Origin: Olsenella porci
GTDB taxonomy: Bacteria; Actinomycetota; Coriobacteriia; Coriobacteriales; Atopobiaceae
Direction: 5' to 3'
NCBI RefSeq assembly: GCF_009695875.1
Contig: NZ_VUNC01000005.1
Span: forward strand, 124,001-188,000
DNA length: 64,000 bases
Position numbers and translations under genes: made by a program. Of this stretch, positions 33,628 through 42,482 are shown piece by piece (positions within the stretch are counted from its first letter, which is position 1; each line of letters opens with the position of its first letter). The notes beneath the pieces were generated by a model, which was not told where the DNA came from, made no database searches, and worked only from the letters and a program-made list of their open reading frames with translations.

Positions 33628-34794
33628 ATGCGCTACTTATCGTTGCTCGTCCACTGCATCGCCCGGCAACCGGCAACTGTCACGATTGCGGTGCTCCTCG
33701 CGCTCGCATTTGCCACCCCGCTTGCGCTTGACTGCGTCCTGTGGGGAGAGAGTATCGTCGCCGCGAACGCGCAGAACGCCTACACCACGCTCAAGGCAGC
33801 CGAGGACGCTGGCGCATATGACTCCGCCCCTGACTACATCCGAACCGAGAACGGGCGCGACCTCAAACTGCTGAGGGGAGTAGTCGACGCCAAGGACCCC
33901 CACACGTTCTGGGCCGCAGTGGCCAAGCAGTCGAAGGCTGAGCTCGACGAGATACAGGAGGGCACCCTTCAGGGCGATGCGCTCAATACCGAAGCGGAGT
34001 ATAGACGGGCAGTCATCATGTCTATGGAGAAGAATCCAAGAACCATCAACTACGTAGGCGACCTCCCGCCGGCACAATACCTCCCTGCGGCAATCGCCTC
34101 GCTTCCCAGCGTGGCGTGGCTTCTTCCCTCCCTGGTAGTAGGAGTTGGGCTCTGCCGCATCACCTCGCCTCAACGGCTCCTGGGAGCACGCACCATTCCC
34201 GCAACTCGTCGTGTCCCCACCGTCTGCGTGGCAGCCTCCATCTCGTGCGTCGCAATTCTTGTCGTTGCCTTCCTCCCTGGAATGGTCCTCTCGGGACTTC
34301 GGAACGGATTCACCTCCAGTGGGCTCCCTGTCGTATTCATCAAGAACGGATCCGTCGTCGTCGCATCCTCGGGCCAGGCTCTCTCCTCGTTCCTCGCCCT
34401 CGTCGTCCTCGAAAACGTCTTCGTCTCGTGCGCCATCGTGTGCCTCGGCCAGCTCACGGGGGGTGCAGCAGCGGGGGGTGTGGTTGGAGTGGCGCTCTGT
34501 CTCCTGCCCCTGTCCGACTCGTACCTCTCACCGTCTTCCCCCCTATCTCCATTGCTCAAATGGCTTCCCACCTCATACTTCGACGCATCAAGGCTCATGG
34601 GATTTGCCGGAGCTTTTGGGGTGGACATCTGCGAGGGAATCTCCCTCGACACGGCAACTGGCCGCATCGTGCTGCTGTCTTGGACCGCTTGCTTCATTCT
34701 GCTCACGCTCGTCGTCGGCTTTGCCCTAAGCAGATACCATGCGGCAAGGCGTCAAAGGAGGGGTCAGACATGTCCCTCGACATCGAGAATCTAA
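33628..34794 (+). CDS. ABC transporter permease, putative
   Basis: The protein has 388 residues. An N-terminal span (about 15-35) is followed by an extracytoplasmic region (about 36-150) and at least five C-terminal spans (ASLPSVAWLLPSLVVGVGL; CVAASISCVAILVVAFLPG; LSSFLALVVLENVFVSCAI). The sequence is not close to named families, but the topology and the ATPase gene overlapping its 3' end by 25 bp make it an exporter subunit. RBS AGGGAGG precedes ATG 33628. Codon use is slightly less GC-biased than in neighbouring genes. Confidence 0.75.
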   Translation: MRYLSLLVHCIARQPATVTIAVLLALAFATPLALDCVLWGESIVAANAQNAYTTLKAAEDAGAYDSAPDYIRTENGRDLKLLRGVVDAKDPHTFWAAVAKQSKAELDEIQEGTLQGDALNTEAEYRRAVIMSMEKNPRTINYVGDLPPAQYLPAAIASLPSVAWLLPSLVVGVGLCRITSPQRLLGARTIPATRRVPTVCVAASISCVAILVVAFLPGMVLSGLRNGFTSSGLPVVFIKNGSVVVASSGQALSSFLALVVLENVFVSCAIVCLGQLTGGAAAGGVVGVALCLLPLSDSYLSPSSPLSPLLKWLPTSYFDASRLMGFAGAFGVDICEGISLDTATGRIVLLSWTACFILLTLVVGFALSRYHAARRQRRGQTCPSTSRI

Positions 34795-35507
34795 CCGTTG
34801 GCTACCGTCGCGAACCACCACTGCTAAAGGATGTCTCCCTGCACATCGACCCTGGACAGATATGGGGGCTCATCGCACCAAACGGAGCAGGAAAGACCTC
34901 GCTCATGAGAGCGATTGCGGGCGACGCAAAGCCGCTGGTTTGTGGCAGCCTCTGCGCCGACGGTATGACGCCCCTCAAACCCACCCCCTACAACAGGTTC
35001 GTGAGCTACGTTGCCTGCGACGATTCAGCCCTCAACCGAAGCTGCACCGCGCGCTTCCATCTGAAGGCGGCGTCTGACCTTTGGGGTTCGCGCCTCGATC
35101 CATCCGAGACCGCCCGCCTCTTCGAGCTCGATGGATTTCTGGACAAACCCATCCGCTCCCTGTCGCAGGGCATGCGCCAGCAGGTCACCATTGCCCTCTG
35201 CTATCAGCAGGATGCCCCATACACGTTATTGGACGAGCCACTCAACGCCCTCGACCCGCTCAAGCGCGAGATGGCATGCCGCAACCTTCGCGACATGGCA
35301 CATCGCAACTGTTCCGTATTCGTCTCGTCCCACATCCTGAGCGACCTGAACGGGCTCTGCGACAAAGTCGTCGTGTTTCGGTCGGGAACCGCCGTCGTCG
35401 TCCCAGCCACAGCGAACATGCAAGAACTCTTCGACCGGTGCTATGGAGGTGAGTCTTCGCACCCCTCAACGGACGGGAACCGACCACCCCGACACCTCGC
35501 TCGTTAG
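34770..35507 (+). CDS. ABC transporter ATP-binding protein
   Basis: The protein has 245 residues. Walker A is APNGAGKTS, signature LSQGMRQQVTIAL, Walker B YTLLDEPLNALD, and switch His in VSSHILSDL. It couples to the permease encoded just upstream. The stop lies 14 bp from the stop of the convergent LuxR-domain membrane gene, which makes that gene a likely regulator of this transporter by proximity only. Confidence 0.9.
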   Translation: MSLDIENLTVGYRREPPLLKDVSLHIDPGQIWGLIAPNGAGKTSLMRAIAGDAKPLVCGSLCADGMTPLKPTPYNRFVSYVACDDSALNRSCTARFHLKAASDLWGSRLDPSETARLFELDGFLDKPIRSLSQGMRQQVTIALCYQQDAPYTLLDEPLNALDPLKREMACRNLRDMAHRNCSVFVSSHILSDLNGLCDKVVVFRSGTAVVVPATANMQELFDRCYGGESSHPSTDGNRPPRHLAR

Positions 35508-35521
35508 TGCCTGTGAGAGGG

Positions 35522-37666
35522 CTACCCCCTCCCGCTCACCTTCTCGATGAGGGTACGCTGGCTGTGAACTCCAGCCTTTCGGTACACCTCCCTCTTGTGC
35601 GATGCGACCGTCTCGGGCGACACCACCAGCTCATCCGAGATACGCGGCACCCCGTGCCCAAGCAGAAGCATTTCCGCCACGCGCGTCTGCACCTCAGTCA
35701 AGCCGTAGTCGCACAAGGCTTTGCCAAGGTCCCCGCGCGCATACTCCTGCAGCATCACATGCCCCCTCGTGGCATCTCGCCTCACCAGCAGCGCAACAGC
35801 AATGGCAAGAGACTCCCCCAGGCACCACAGCAGCACGATGGCCCACTCGCCAAAGCGAATCAGGGGTACGCCGAGAAGTCCGATGCTCCCAAGCAGCTGT
35901 CCAACCCCATAGACGGAGAGCGCGTGCGAGGGCATACGCGTCACGACCCTCCCACCAGAGACTCGCGACACTACGAGGAGGCAATACGGAATCGCCGTCA
36001 GCGGCTGCGCCAGAGCGAGGTATCCCTCCCTCATCTGGCACGCCATGGCGCACGCGACCGCCAGTCCCTGAGCGAACCCCGCAGCAACGAGCAGGAGGGT
36101 CCTGTCCCAGAGGGGAACGCTCCGAACGAGTAGGTCGGTCGGCAAGTATGACCTCACCCCAACCGCCGCAACCATACCCGCGACGAGACAGAGCGCCCAC
36201 CCCCACCCCTGAAGCCAATACGACTCCACGTCACGGGCGCTTGCCACGCAGGAGTACAGCATCGCCAGGAGGAGTACCGCCGCAGTCGCCATCATCCCCA
36301 CGCGGCGTCTTTCGTCATAGGCTCCCAGATTGACGAGAGAGCACCCCAGAAGCATGGCGACCACAGCCAGCGTCTTGACGCGCTCGATAGAGCGAGGAAG
36401 CCATGCCATTGGGGCACTGGGAACGGACGCGCAGGAGTACAGGAAAAGAACCACGCAAGCCAGCACTATGGCAAGGGGATGGGCATCCAGACCCTCCTCC
36501 TCGTCGCTCAACAGCTCGTTCACCTGCCTTATCCGCAGTCGAGCAAGGAGCTCAGTCATGGTGCGGACCCCCAGTTTGCGAAGCCCGCGCGAGCGATAGG
36601 TGCTCACAGTGCCAGGGGAAAGCCCCATGCGGTCCGCCGTCTGCCGGACCGTCTCGCCCGAGACGGCACCCTCAATCGCATCGAGCTCGCGGGTGGAAAG
36701 CTCTTCCCGCTCCTCCGCCGAAAGAAGATAGCGTTCGCGCTGCCCCTCCTTGTCGTCTTCCATACGCCCACGACGAGCCAGAAGAACCAGGGTGGCCACA
36801 CTGGCAGCAAGGCATCCCAGTGTCAGCGGTGTGAGGTAGCCATACCCGCCCGTAGAGCCGTAGGGGCGCCCGTCCCCATACGCTCCCTCGTTTGCAACGA
36901 GCGCCGCAAGGGTCATCGAGAGGAGGAGCTCGACGAGCGCGGTCTCGCCATTGCCGCACCATCGACAGCGAATGACCGCGAGCTGAGAGAACACCACAAC
37001 GAGGCAAGACAAGGGAATCAGGACGGCAGCAGCATCACCATGACCCAATCCAACCAGGAGCAAGGCGCATGCGACAAGACCAACGTTCGCAATCTGCGCA
37101 AAGGCATTATGTCTGGTTGGCAGGGAGCAGAACTCGATCAGAGAGGCGCCAGCCACGAGGACCGCCACCCCAACAAGGTCGAAGGGGACAAGCATTTGCC
37201 CGGTACCCACCCGCACGATGCTTGTCACGGAATGCAGTGCGTAGAGCTCGACCATCACACACGCAGACAGAAGGTACGCGGAGCAGACCCTTTGCAAACG
37301 GGGTTCCTGCCGCCCTCCATCATCCGTCGCGACGATAATCGAGAGGGCGGAGACGACTGCAGAGGTTAGGTACATGGCAACCTGGACGAACTCTCCCCAG
37401 GGGGAGTTCGGGAGGAGGAAGGCCACCTGTGGAAGTGTCGCAAGCGCCCAGACGACGGCAGCGGCAATCAGGCCCCTCCGCAGCATGACGCTGCTGGCCC
37501 TCACCCTGCCGGACATCCGCACCACACAAGCTATGGCGATTCCAATCGCGGACGCGCAGAGCCTCTCAGCCGCATCCCAGGGACCAAGCGAGACTGCCGA
37601 GGCAAGCACCAGGGCCTGAATGAGCCAGGGCGCCCAACCCCAGCTCTGCACATGCCGCAACCCCAC
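35522..37666 (-). CDS. Membrane protein with two LuxR-type DNA-binding domains (tandem fusion)
   Basis: The protein has 714 residues from a GTG at 37666 (RBS GGGGAGG; longer frames lack both RBS and homology). Unit 1: about 10 membrane spans (1-305), then a LuxR helix-turn-helix at about 315-375 (LSTRELDAIEGAVSGETVRQ, TADRMGLSPGTVSTYRSR). Unit 2: about 8-10 further spans (390-640), then a second LuxR domain at 655-712 (LTEVQTRVAEMLLLGHGVPR, SPETVASHKREVYRKAGVHS). Membrane-bound LuxR regulators with a single such unit are abundant in Coriobacteriia; here two units are fused in one frame. No stop or start is visible at the junction. Confidence 0.85.
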   Translation of the reverse strand: MGLRHVQSWGWAPWLIQALVLASAVSLGPWDAAERLCASAIGIAIACVVRMSGRVRASSVMLRRGLIAAAVVWALATLPQVAFLLPNSPWGEFVQVAMYLTSAVVSALSIIVATDDGGRQEPRLQRVCSAYLLSACVMVELYALHSVTSIVRVGTGQMLVPFDLVGVAVLVAGASLIEFCSLPTRHNAFAQIANVGLVACALLLVGLGHGDAAAVLIPLSCLVVVFSQLAVIRCRWCGNGETALVELLLSMTLAALVANEGAYGDGRPYGSTGGYGYLTPLTLGCLAASVATLVLLARRGRMEDDKEGQRERYLLSAEEREELSTRELDAIEGAVSGETVRQTADRMGLSPGTVSTYRSRGLRKLGVRTMTELLARLRIRQVNELLSDEEEGLDAHPLAIVLACVVLFLYSCASVPSAPMAWLPRSIERVKTLAVVAMLLGCSLVNLGAYDERRRVGMMATAAVLLLAMLYSCVASARDVESYWLQGWGWALCLVAGMVAAVGVRSYLPTDLLVRSVPLWDRTLLLVAAGFAQGLAVACAMACQMREGYLALAQPLTAIPYCLLVVSRVSGGRVVTRMPSHALSVYGVGQLLGSIGLLGVPLIRFGEWAIVLLWCLGESLAIAVALLVRRDATRGHVMLQEYARGDLGKALCDYGLTEVQTRVAEMLLLGHGVPRISDELVVSPETVASHKREVYRKAGVHSQRTLIEKVSGRG

Positions 37667-37863
37667 GGAGCACCTCCCCAAGACTTTGAACACTCCGCAA
37701 CTGTACGGCAGGGAGGGCGCGCCGACGTCCACACCCTCAGCCAAAACGACAAGCGACGGCAGGAGGCTCAGGAGCGGATGGCTCGGCGAAGCCTTGGGCC
37801 CCGAGGAAGAGGGCGCGCATGCTCGGAGGAAAGGGAGGCGTGGTGAGCCTGACTCGGACTCCA

Positions 37864-37905
37864 AAGGGGAGAGGCGCGCAGCCACGGCGTTGCGCCCCTC
37901 TCCCC
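37864..37905 (-). terminator. Terminator of sirtuin-macrodomain operon, containing 26-base repeat copy 2
   Basis: GGGGAGAGG (37866-37874) pairs with CCTCTCCCC (37897-37905), extended by GCGC pairs inside. On the minus strand TTTGGAG follows. Bases 37864-37889 repeat 33478-33503 with one mismatch. Confidence 0.75.
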
Positions 37906-37916
37906 TGCCGGCGCCG

Positions 37917-38822
37917 TCACGCCGCGTCTGTGTTCTCGCCGCCGGAGAGCCGGCCTCGAAGCTCGCGCAAAAACTCCGCGGCGTCGCCGTCCACCAGCAC
38001 GGTCTGGTCGGCAATCGCGGAGGGCGCGATCGTCTCGCCCATGTTCACCTGCACGTAGGTCGCCTTGGGGTTCTGCGACGCCATGCGCCAGAAGGGGTAC
38101 TTGATGATGACTGGCGTGTTAGCGCCCACGCCCAGCTCGAGCAGCACCACGGAGCCCGACTCGTGCGCCGCCACAAAGTCCTGGTAGCGCCCGAGCGCGA
38201 CGTGCCAGCCCTCGTCCTCCACGAACGTGTCGTCGCAGCGGAGGTTGGGGACCATGACCCTGCCGCAGCGAGGGCAGCGGGGCACCAGCTCGCTGGGCAC
38301 GCGCATGTCGCGCTGGTCTCGCACCATCAGGCGCACGAGGTCCTCGTTGTCGTAGGTTGCCTGGTGGCAGGGCTCGGGACACTGCAGCAGGCCGTAGTCC
38401 CCCTGCGTGTAGAACAATCGCGACCGGTCGACGCCCGCACGCTGGAACTGGTGGTCGACGTTGGTGGTGAGCACAAAGTACTCGCGCCCCCGCAGCATGC
38501 GAACGAGATCCTGGTACGGACGGCCCACGGGACACGCGTAGCGGTTGACCCAGATCATGCGGCTCCACCAGGCCCAGCGGGTCTCGTCGTCCGGGAAGGG
38601 GTAGAACCCGCCCGCATACATGTCGGTGATCCCAAACCGGTCGCGGAAGTCGGCGAAGTCCTTCTCAAACCGGGGCCCCGAGTAGTGGAACCCCGCGGCG
38701 GTGGAGAGACCCGCACCGGCTCCGACCAGCACCGCGTCCGCCCGTTCGATCGCCCGAGCGACCCTATCGACCGACTCCGAGAAGCTCCCCGTAGAGCCGC
38801 TGATCCACTGGCTTGAAGACAT
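37917..38822 (-). CDS. SirTM-class sirtuin (protein ADP-ribosyltransferase type)
   Basis: The protein has 301 residues. NAD-binding motif is VLVGAGAGLSTAAGF. The usual sirtuin TQNID is TTNVDHQF, and the segment that normally carries the catalytic His reads LFYTQGDYGLLQC, with Gln in its place, as described for SirTM proteins that ADP-ribosylate rather than deacylate. The zinc module is QCPEPCHQ with CPRCGRVMVPNLRC. It overlaps the macrodomain gene by 59 bp with its own RBS (GGAGGTGG). Family knowledge: SirTMs are paired with a macrodomain hydrolase and usually target a lipoylated GcvH-like carrier. Confidence 0.88.
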   Translation of the reverse strand: MSSSQWISGSTGSFSESVDRVARAIERADAVLVGAGAGLSTAAGFHYSGPRFEKDFADFRDRFGITDMYAGGFYPFPDDETRWAWWSRMIWVNRYACPVGRPYQDLVRMLRGREYFVLTTNVDHQFQRAGVDRSRLFYTQGDYGLLQCPEPCHQATYDNEDLVRLMVRDQRDMRVPSELVPRCPRCGRVMVPNLRCDDTFVEDEGWHVALGRYQDFVAAHESGSVVLLELGVGANTPVIIKYPFWRMASQNPKATYVQVNMGETIAPSAIADQTVLVDGDAAEFLRELRGRLSGGENTDAA

Positions 38823-39564
38823 CGAAGACCACCTCCGTCTGGTTTTTCGTCTCACGCTTCCACGCGCGCACCGTCGACGCCGCGACCTCCGCCGCCTCCC
38901 GGTTGGGATAGCGGAACTCCCCCGTGGAGATGCAGCAGAACGCCACGCTGCGCAGGCCCCTCTCCGCCGCCAGGTCAAGGCACGAGCGATAGCAGCTGGC
39001 GAGAAGCTCGCGGTCGCGCGCCGTGGGGACCTCCCCGTACACGATCGGTCCCACGGTGTGCAGGACATGCCCCGCCGGGAGGTTGTAGCCGCGCGTCAGC
39101 TTGGCCCCTCCCGTTGGCTCCTCGTGGCCCTGGGCCCGCATGATGCGCGCGCACTCAAGGCGCAGCTGGACCCCCGCGTAGGTATGGATGGCGTTGTCGA
39201 TGCAGCGGTGGTTGGGCACAAAGCAGCCCAGCATCTGGCTGTTGGCGGCGTTGACGATGGCGTCGACCTGGAGCGTGGTGATGTCGCCGCGCCACACCGC
39301 GAGCCCGTCGTCCGTGAACCCGAGGTCGTCCACACGCGTGACGCCGCCGCGCTCGGCGAGGCGACCTTGCAGGTACTCGTCCTGGACGCGGAGAAACTCG
39401 TCGCCCACGGGCCGCGGGGGCCTCACGTTGAGAAGGCCGCGCAGCAGGAGCCGCTGGCCCTCCCCGTCGGGAGGAACCCGGATCCCGCCGAGGTCGTCCC
39501 TCTCCCCCATCAGCGCGTCTATGAGCCACAGGCGCCTCTGGTCCTGCGTCATCTGGTCGTGCAT
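38764..39564 (-). CDS. Zinc-type macrodomain ADP-ribosyl hydrolase (SirTM-linked)
   Basis: The protein has 266 residues. About 90 helical residues precede the macrodomain, which starts near VWRGDITTLQVDAIVNAANS. The sequence LGCFVPNHRCIDNAIH contains the Cys/His/Cys set typical of the SirTM-linked zinc macrodomains. Further motifs are GGAKLTRGYNLPAGHVLHTVGP and CCISTGEFRYPN. It should bind or remove ADP-ribose added by the sirtuin encoded downstream. RBS GGGGGAGG precedes ATG 39564. It is the first gene of this two-gene operon. Confidence 0.92.
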   Translation of the reverse strand: MHDQMTQDQRRLWLIDALMGERDDLGGIRVPPDGEGQRLLLRGLLNVRPPRPVGDEFLRVQDEYLQGRLAERGGVTRVDDLGFTDDGLAVWRGDITTLQVDAIVNAANSQMLGCFVPNHRCIDNAIHTYAGVQLRLECARIMRAQGHEEPTGGAKLTRGYNLPAGHVLHTVGPIVYGEVPTARDRELLASCYRSCLDLAAERGLRSVAFCCISTGEFRYPNREAAEVAASTVRAWKRETKNQTEVVFDVFKPVDQRLYGELLGVGR

Positions 39565-39960
39565 GTGGCCTCCCCCCACGTCCCGAAACAGGGCGCACCC
39601 AACTTGTCATATCGTTGTTGACAGGTTCTTGTAATTATTGACTTTACACGTTTTGTCCACGCAGGGCTCCGTGGAGGCGCTGGCGACCTTTGCCAGAACG
39701 CCCCCCACTGGAGCAGCGGTCACGAACAGAGCAAAGATGGGTGAGATGAGAACGGTCCCAGTCAAACGAAACGGGGCCCGCAAGACGGAACGAAGAGAAA
39801 TCGCTTACGCGTTTATACCGTTTACCATCGAATACTAACCGTTCGCGGCTAATAATCTTCGCTTTTCTTCGCTTTTATCCCTTTCCTTCGCTACGTGCTA
39901 TCTTTGTGAAGGACTCGTAGTGGATGCGTGGAGCATCCGAGCGAAGGAAAGGAGCGCGAG
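39565..39960. other. Divergent intergenic region with PTS promoter
   Basis: No supported gene (a 66-codon frame at 39638-39838 has no RBS or recognisable sequence). AT-rich stretches near 39615-39660 and 39790-39900 mark promoters for the macrodomain operon and the PTS gene. Confidence 0.5.
39857..39892. promoter_or_regulatory. Direct repeats, probable DeoR operator
   Basis: CTTCGCTTTT occurs twice in tandem (39857-39866, 39867-39876) and CTTCGCT again at 39886-39892. DeoR-family repressors commonly bind short direct repeats, and a DeoR gene follows the PTS gene. Confidence 0.5.
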
Positions 39961-41478
39961 ATGGCAGAAGAGCAGGCCGAGACCTACGACATCATCGCAG
40001 CAACCGGCTGCCCGACCGGCATCGCCCACACCTTCATGGCCAAGAAGGCCCTGGAGCAGGCGGCCGAGGCCATGGGGCTCACCATCAAGGTCGAGACCCA
40101 CGGGCAGGTCGGCGTTGAGGACGAGCTCACGCCGGCACAGATTAAGGCGGCAAAGGCCGTCGTTGTCGCAGCCGACAAGGACGTCAACGCCGAGAGGTTC
40201 GAGGGCAAGCCCATGGTTTCCGTGGGCGTCTCCAAGTGCCTGTCCCAGGCGGCGGCGGAGGACCTAATCAAGAGGGCCATGGCCGCGAAGCCCGAGGGCG
40301 AGCTCGCCGAGGAGGTTGCCACCGCCGAGCCCGAGGCCAGCGAGGAGAAGGAATCCGTTGGCCACGTGATCTACAAGCACCTGATGAACGGCGTCAGCCA
40401 CATGCTCGTGTTCGTGGTTGCCGGCGGCGTCCTCACGGCCGTCTCGTTCCTCTGGGGCATCACGTCCTTCGATTCCACCGCATCTGACTACAACAGCTTT
40501 GCCGCCATGCTCAAGATCATCGGCGGCATCGCGATGAACCTCATGGTGCCGGTCCTCTCGGCCTACATCGCCGAGTCCATCGGCAAGCGCCCGGCCCTGG
40601 TGCCCGGCTTCGTCGCCGGCATGATCGCCATCACCGGCCTGCCCGTCTCGCCCGACACCGGCCTGATCGACGCCGGCGGCGCTGGCGTTGGCTTTGGCTT
40701 CCTGGGCGGCATCGTCGGCGGCTTCCTCTCCGGCTATGTGATCCTGGGCCTGGAGAAGCTGCTCTCTGGCATGCCCAAGAACCTCGACGGCCTCAAGGCC
40801 ATCTTCCTGTACCCGCTCCTCTCCACCTTCATCGTCGGCCTTGTCATGCTCGGGATCTCTGGCCCCATGGCCGCCATCAACACCGGCATGATGGACTTCC
40901 TGAAGGGTCTGGAGACCTCCGGCCCCATCGTCCTGGGTCTTGCCATCGGCTGCATGTGCGCGTTTGACATGGGCGGCCCCGTCAACAAGGCTGCCTACGT
41001 CACCGGCACCGCCCTGCTGACCGAGGCGCTCACCGCCGGCGTCGGCACCGACACCTACAACTTTGGCACCAACTTCATGGCCGCCGTCTCCGCCGCGTGC
41101 ATCGTCCCGCCGCTGATCACCGCCTTTGCCGTCATCGTGGGCAAGAAGTACTTCTCCAAGGAGGACCACGACGCCGGCATCGTGAACATCGTCCTGGGCT
41201 GCACCCACATCACCGAGGGCGCCATCCCGTTCATGACCAAGAACATCTGGCCCGTGATGCCCATCATGATGTGCGGCTCGTCCATCGCGGCAATCCTCAC
41301 CATCATGTTTGGCGTCCACGACCCCGCGCCCCACGGTGGTTTCCTGGTCCTGCCCGTCGTCGACGGCTGGTACCTGTGGCTCATCGCCATCTTCGCCGGC
41401 GTGATCGTTGGTGGCATCCTGTATGTCATCTTCAAGCGCAGCGAATACCACAAGAACGGCGACAAGGTTGTCGAGTAG
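39961..41478 (+). CDS. PTS fructose-type transporter, fused EIIB-EIIC
   Basis: The protein has 505 residues. The EIIB domain (1-100) starts IIAATGCPTGIAHTFMA with phosphorylated Cys17. A linker rich in Glu/Ala (about 105-130) leads to the EIIC domain with about 9-10 spans (SHMLVFVVAGGVLTAVSFLW; CTHITEGAIPF; PHGGFLV). It phosphorylates a ketose or similar sugar during uptake. EIIA, HPr and a 1-phosphofructokinase are not next to it, so they must be supplied elsewhere. RBS AAGGAG precedes ATG 39961. Confidence 0.93.
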   Translation: MAEEQAETYDIIAATGCPTGIAHTFMAKKALEQAAEAMGLTIKVETHGQVGVEDELTPAQIKAAKAVVVAADKDVNAERFEGKPMVSVGVSKCLSQAAAEDLIKRAMAAKPEGELAEEVATAEPEASEEKESVGHVIYKHLMNGVSHMLVFVVAGGVLTAVSFLWGITSFDSTASDYNSFAAMLKIIGGIAMNLMVPVLSAYIAESIGKRPALVPGFVAGMIAITGLPVSPDTGLIDAGGAGVGFGFLGGIVGGFLSGYVILGLEKLLSGMPKNLDGLKAIFLYPLLSTFIVGLVMLGISGPMAAINTGMMDFLKGLETSGPIVLGLAIGCMCAFDMGGPVNKAAYVTGTALLTEALTAGVGTDTYNFGTNFMAAVSAACIVPPLITAFAVIVGKKYFSKEDHDAGIVNIVLGCTHITEGAIPFMTKNIWPVMPIMMCGSSIAAILTIMFGVHDPAPHGGFLVLPVVDGWYLWLIAIFAGVIVGGILYVIFKRSEYHKNGDKVVE

Positions 41479-41503
41479 GCTATCTCTCTGAACGCCACCA
41501 GCA

Positions 41504-41547
41504 CGAGCCGGATCGTCTCTTCGCGGGACGTCCGGCTCGTCCCTTTT
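41504..41547 (+). terminator. Terminator after PTS gene
   Basis: CGAGCCGGA (41504-41512) pairs with TCCGGCTCG (41531-41539), followed by TCCCTTTT. It separates the PTS gene from the DeoR gene. Confidence 0.75.
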
Positions 41548-41598
41548 ACGACACGCTCCCCCGCCAGGACGGCGGGCCCATGGGAAGGACAAGGCACG

Positions 41599-42399
41599 AT
41601 GAGCGCGGCACAACAGGCACGCATGATCGCAGCCGAGAGGCACCAGCACATCCTCGACACGCTCGCGGAGCGCTCCGCCATCTCGGTGCAGGAGATATGC
41701 GACAGCTGCGGGGTGTCGGCAGTGACCGCGCGAGCGGATCTAAGCTACCTGGAGGAGGAGGGTAAGCTCAAGCGGACGCACGGCGGCGCCGTGCCCGTGA
41801 GCAGCTTCGTGATTCCCCGCGTCCCCCAGCGCATCCGCAAGAACGCCGCCGCCAAGCACGCGATCGGCCTCTACGCCGCAACCATGGTGCGCGACGGCGA
41901 CACCATCCTGGTTGGGTCCGGAAGCACGACGTTGGAGTTTCTCCATTGCCTCCAAGACCTGAGGGAGATCACGGTCATCACCGACGACTACTACGGCCTT
42001 GAGTACGTGGAGCAGCACCTCCTCAACGCGACCCCCGTGTGCACGGGCGGCACGCTGGGGCGGCAGTACCGTCACTTCTACGGGCCCATGCTCGCCGACT
42101 CGCTGGCAAACGTCTACATCGACAAGGTCTTCCTCGGGGCGGACGCCTTTGAGCCCGACTTTGGCTTCCTCGCCGAGTTTGAGCAGACCGCATCCGCCAA
42201 GGCTGAGTTTGTGAAGCACGCCCGCACCAGGGTCATGCTCATGGACTCCTCCAAGGTGGGGGCGTCCCGGTCGTTCGTGCGCTTTGCCGGCCCCGCGGAC
42301 ATGGACATTGTGGTCATGGACCACGACCCCTCGAACATCGTGGGAGACGCGATTCGTGAGGCGGGCGGCTCCGGTCGCGTCGTTTCGACCATGAGATAG
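41599..42399 (+). CDS. DeoR family transcriptional repressor
   Basis: The protein has 266 residues. The N-terminal DeoR helix-turn-helix includes RHQHILDTLAERSAISVQEI followed by CGVSAVTARADLSYLEEEGK. The C-terminal sugar-phosphate sensor domain has DTILVGSGSTTLEFLHCL and KVFLGADAF. It is 120 bp downstream of the PTS gene and probably controls it in response to a phosphorylated sugar. Confidence 0.92.
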   Translation: MSAAQQARMIAAERHQHILDTLAERSAISVQEICDSCGVSAVTARADLSYLEEEGKLKRTHGGAVPVSSFVIPRVPQRIRKNAAAKHAIGLYAATMVRDGDTILVGSGSTTLEFLHCLQDLREITVITDDYYGLEYVEQHLLNATPVCTGGTLGRQYRHFYGPMLADSLANVYIDKVFLGADAFEPDFGFLAEFEQTASAKAEFVKHARTRVMLMDSSKVGASRSFVRFAGPADMDIVVMDHDPSNIVGDAIREAGGSGRVVSTMR

Positions 42400-42445
42400 G
42401 GACACAGCAGAGGGGTGCCGCCCCTCTCCCCCGTGCGAAGGCGAA

Positions 42446-42482
42446 GGCGGGACCCCAGTTCATTGCGAGCCGGGGTCCCGCC
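42446..42482 (+). terminator. Terminator after DeoR gene
   Basis: GGCGGGACCCC (42446-42456) pairs with GGGGTCCCGCC (42472-42482), followed by TTGCGTTGGTT. Confidence 0.75.

Noticed and set aside
39638-39838. 66-codon plus-strand frame in the PTS promoter region
   Set aside because: No RBS, atypical composition for the genome, and it overlaps the AT-rich promoter; no support as a gene.
40264-41649. 461-codon minus-strand frame opposite the PTS gene
   Set aside because: Asp/Gly/His-rich shadow translation of a strongly coding plus-strand gene; no start signal or known domain.
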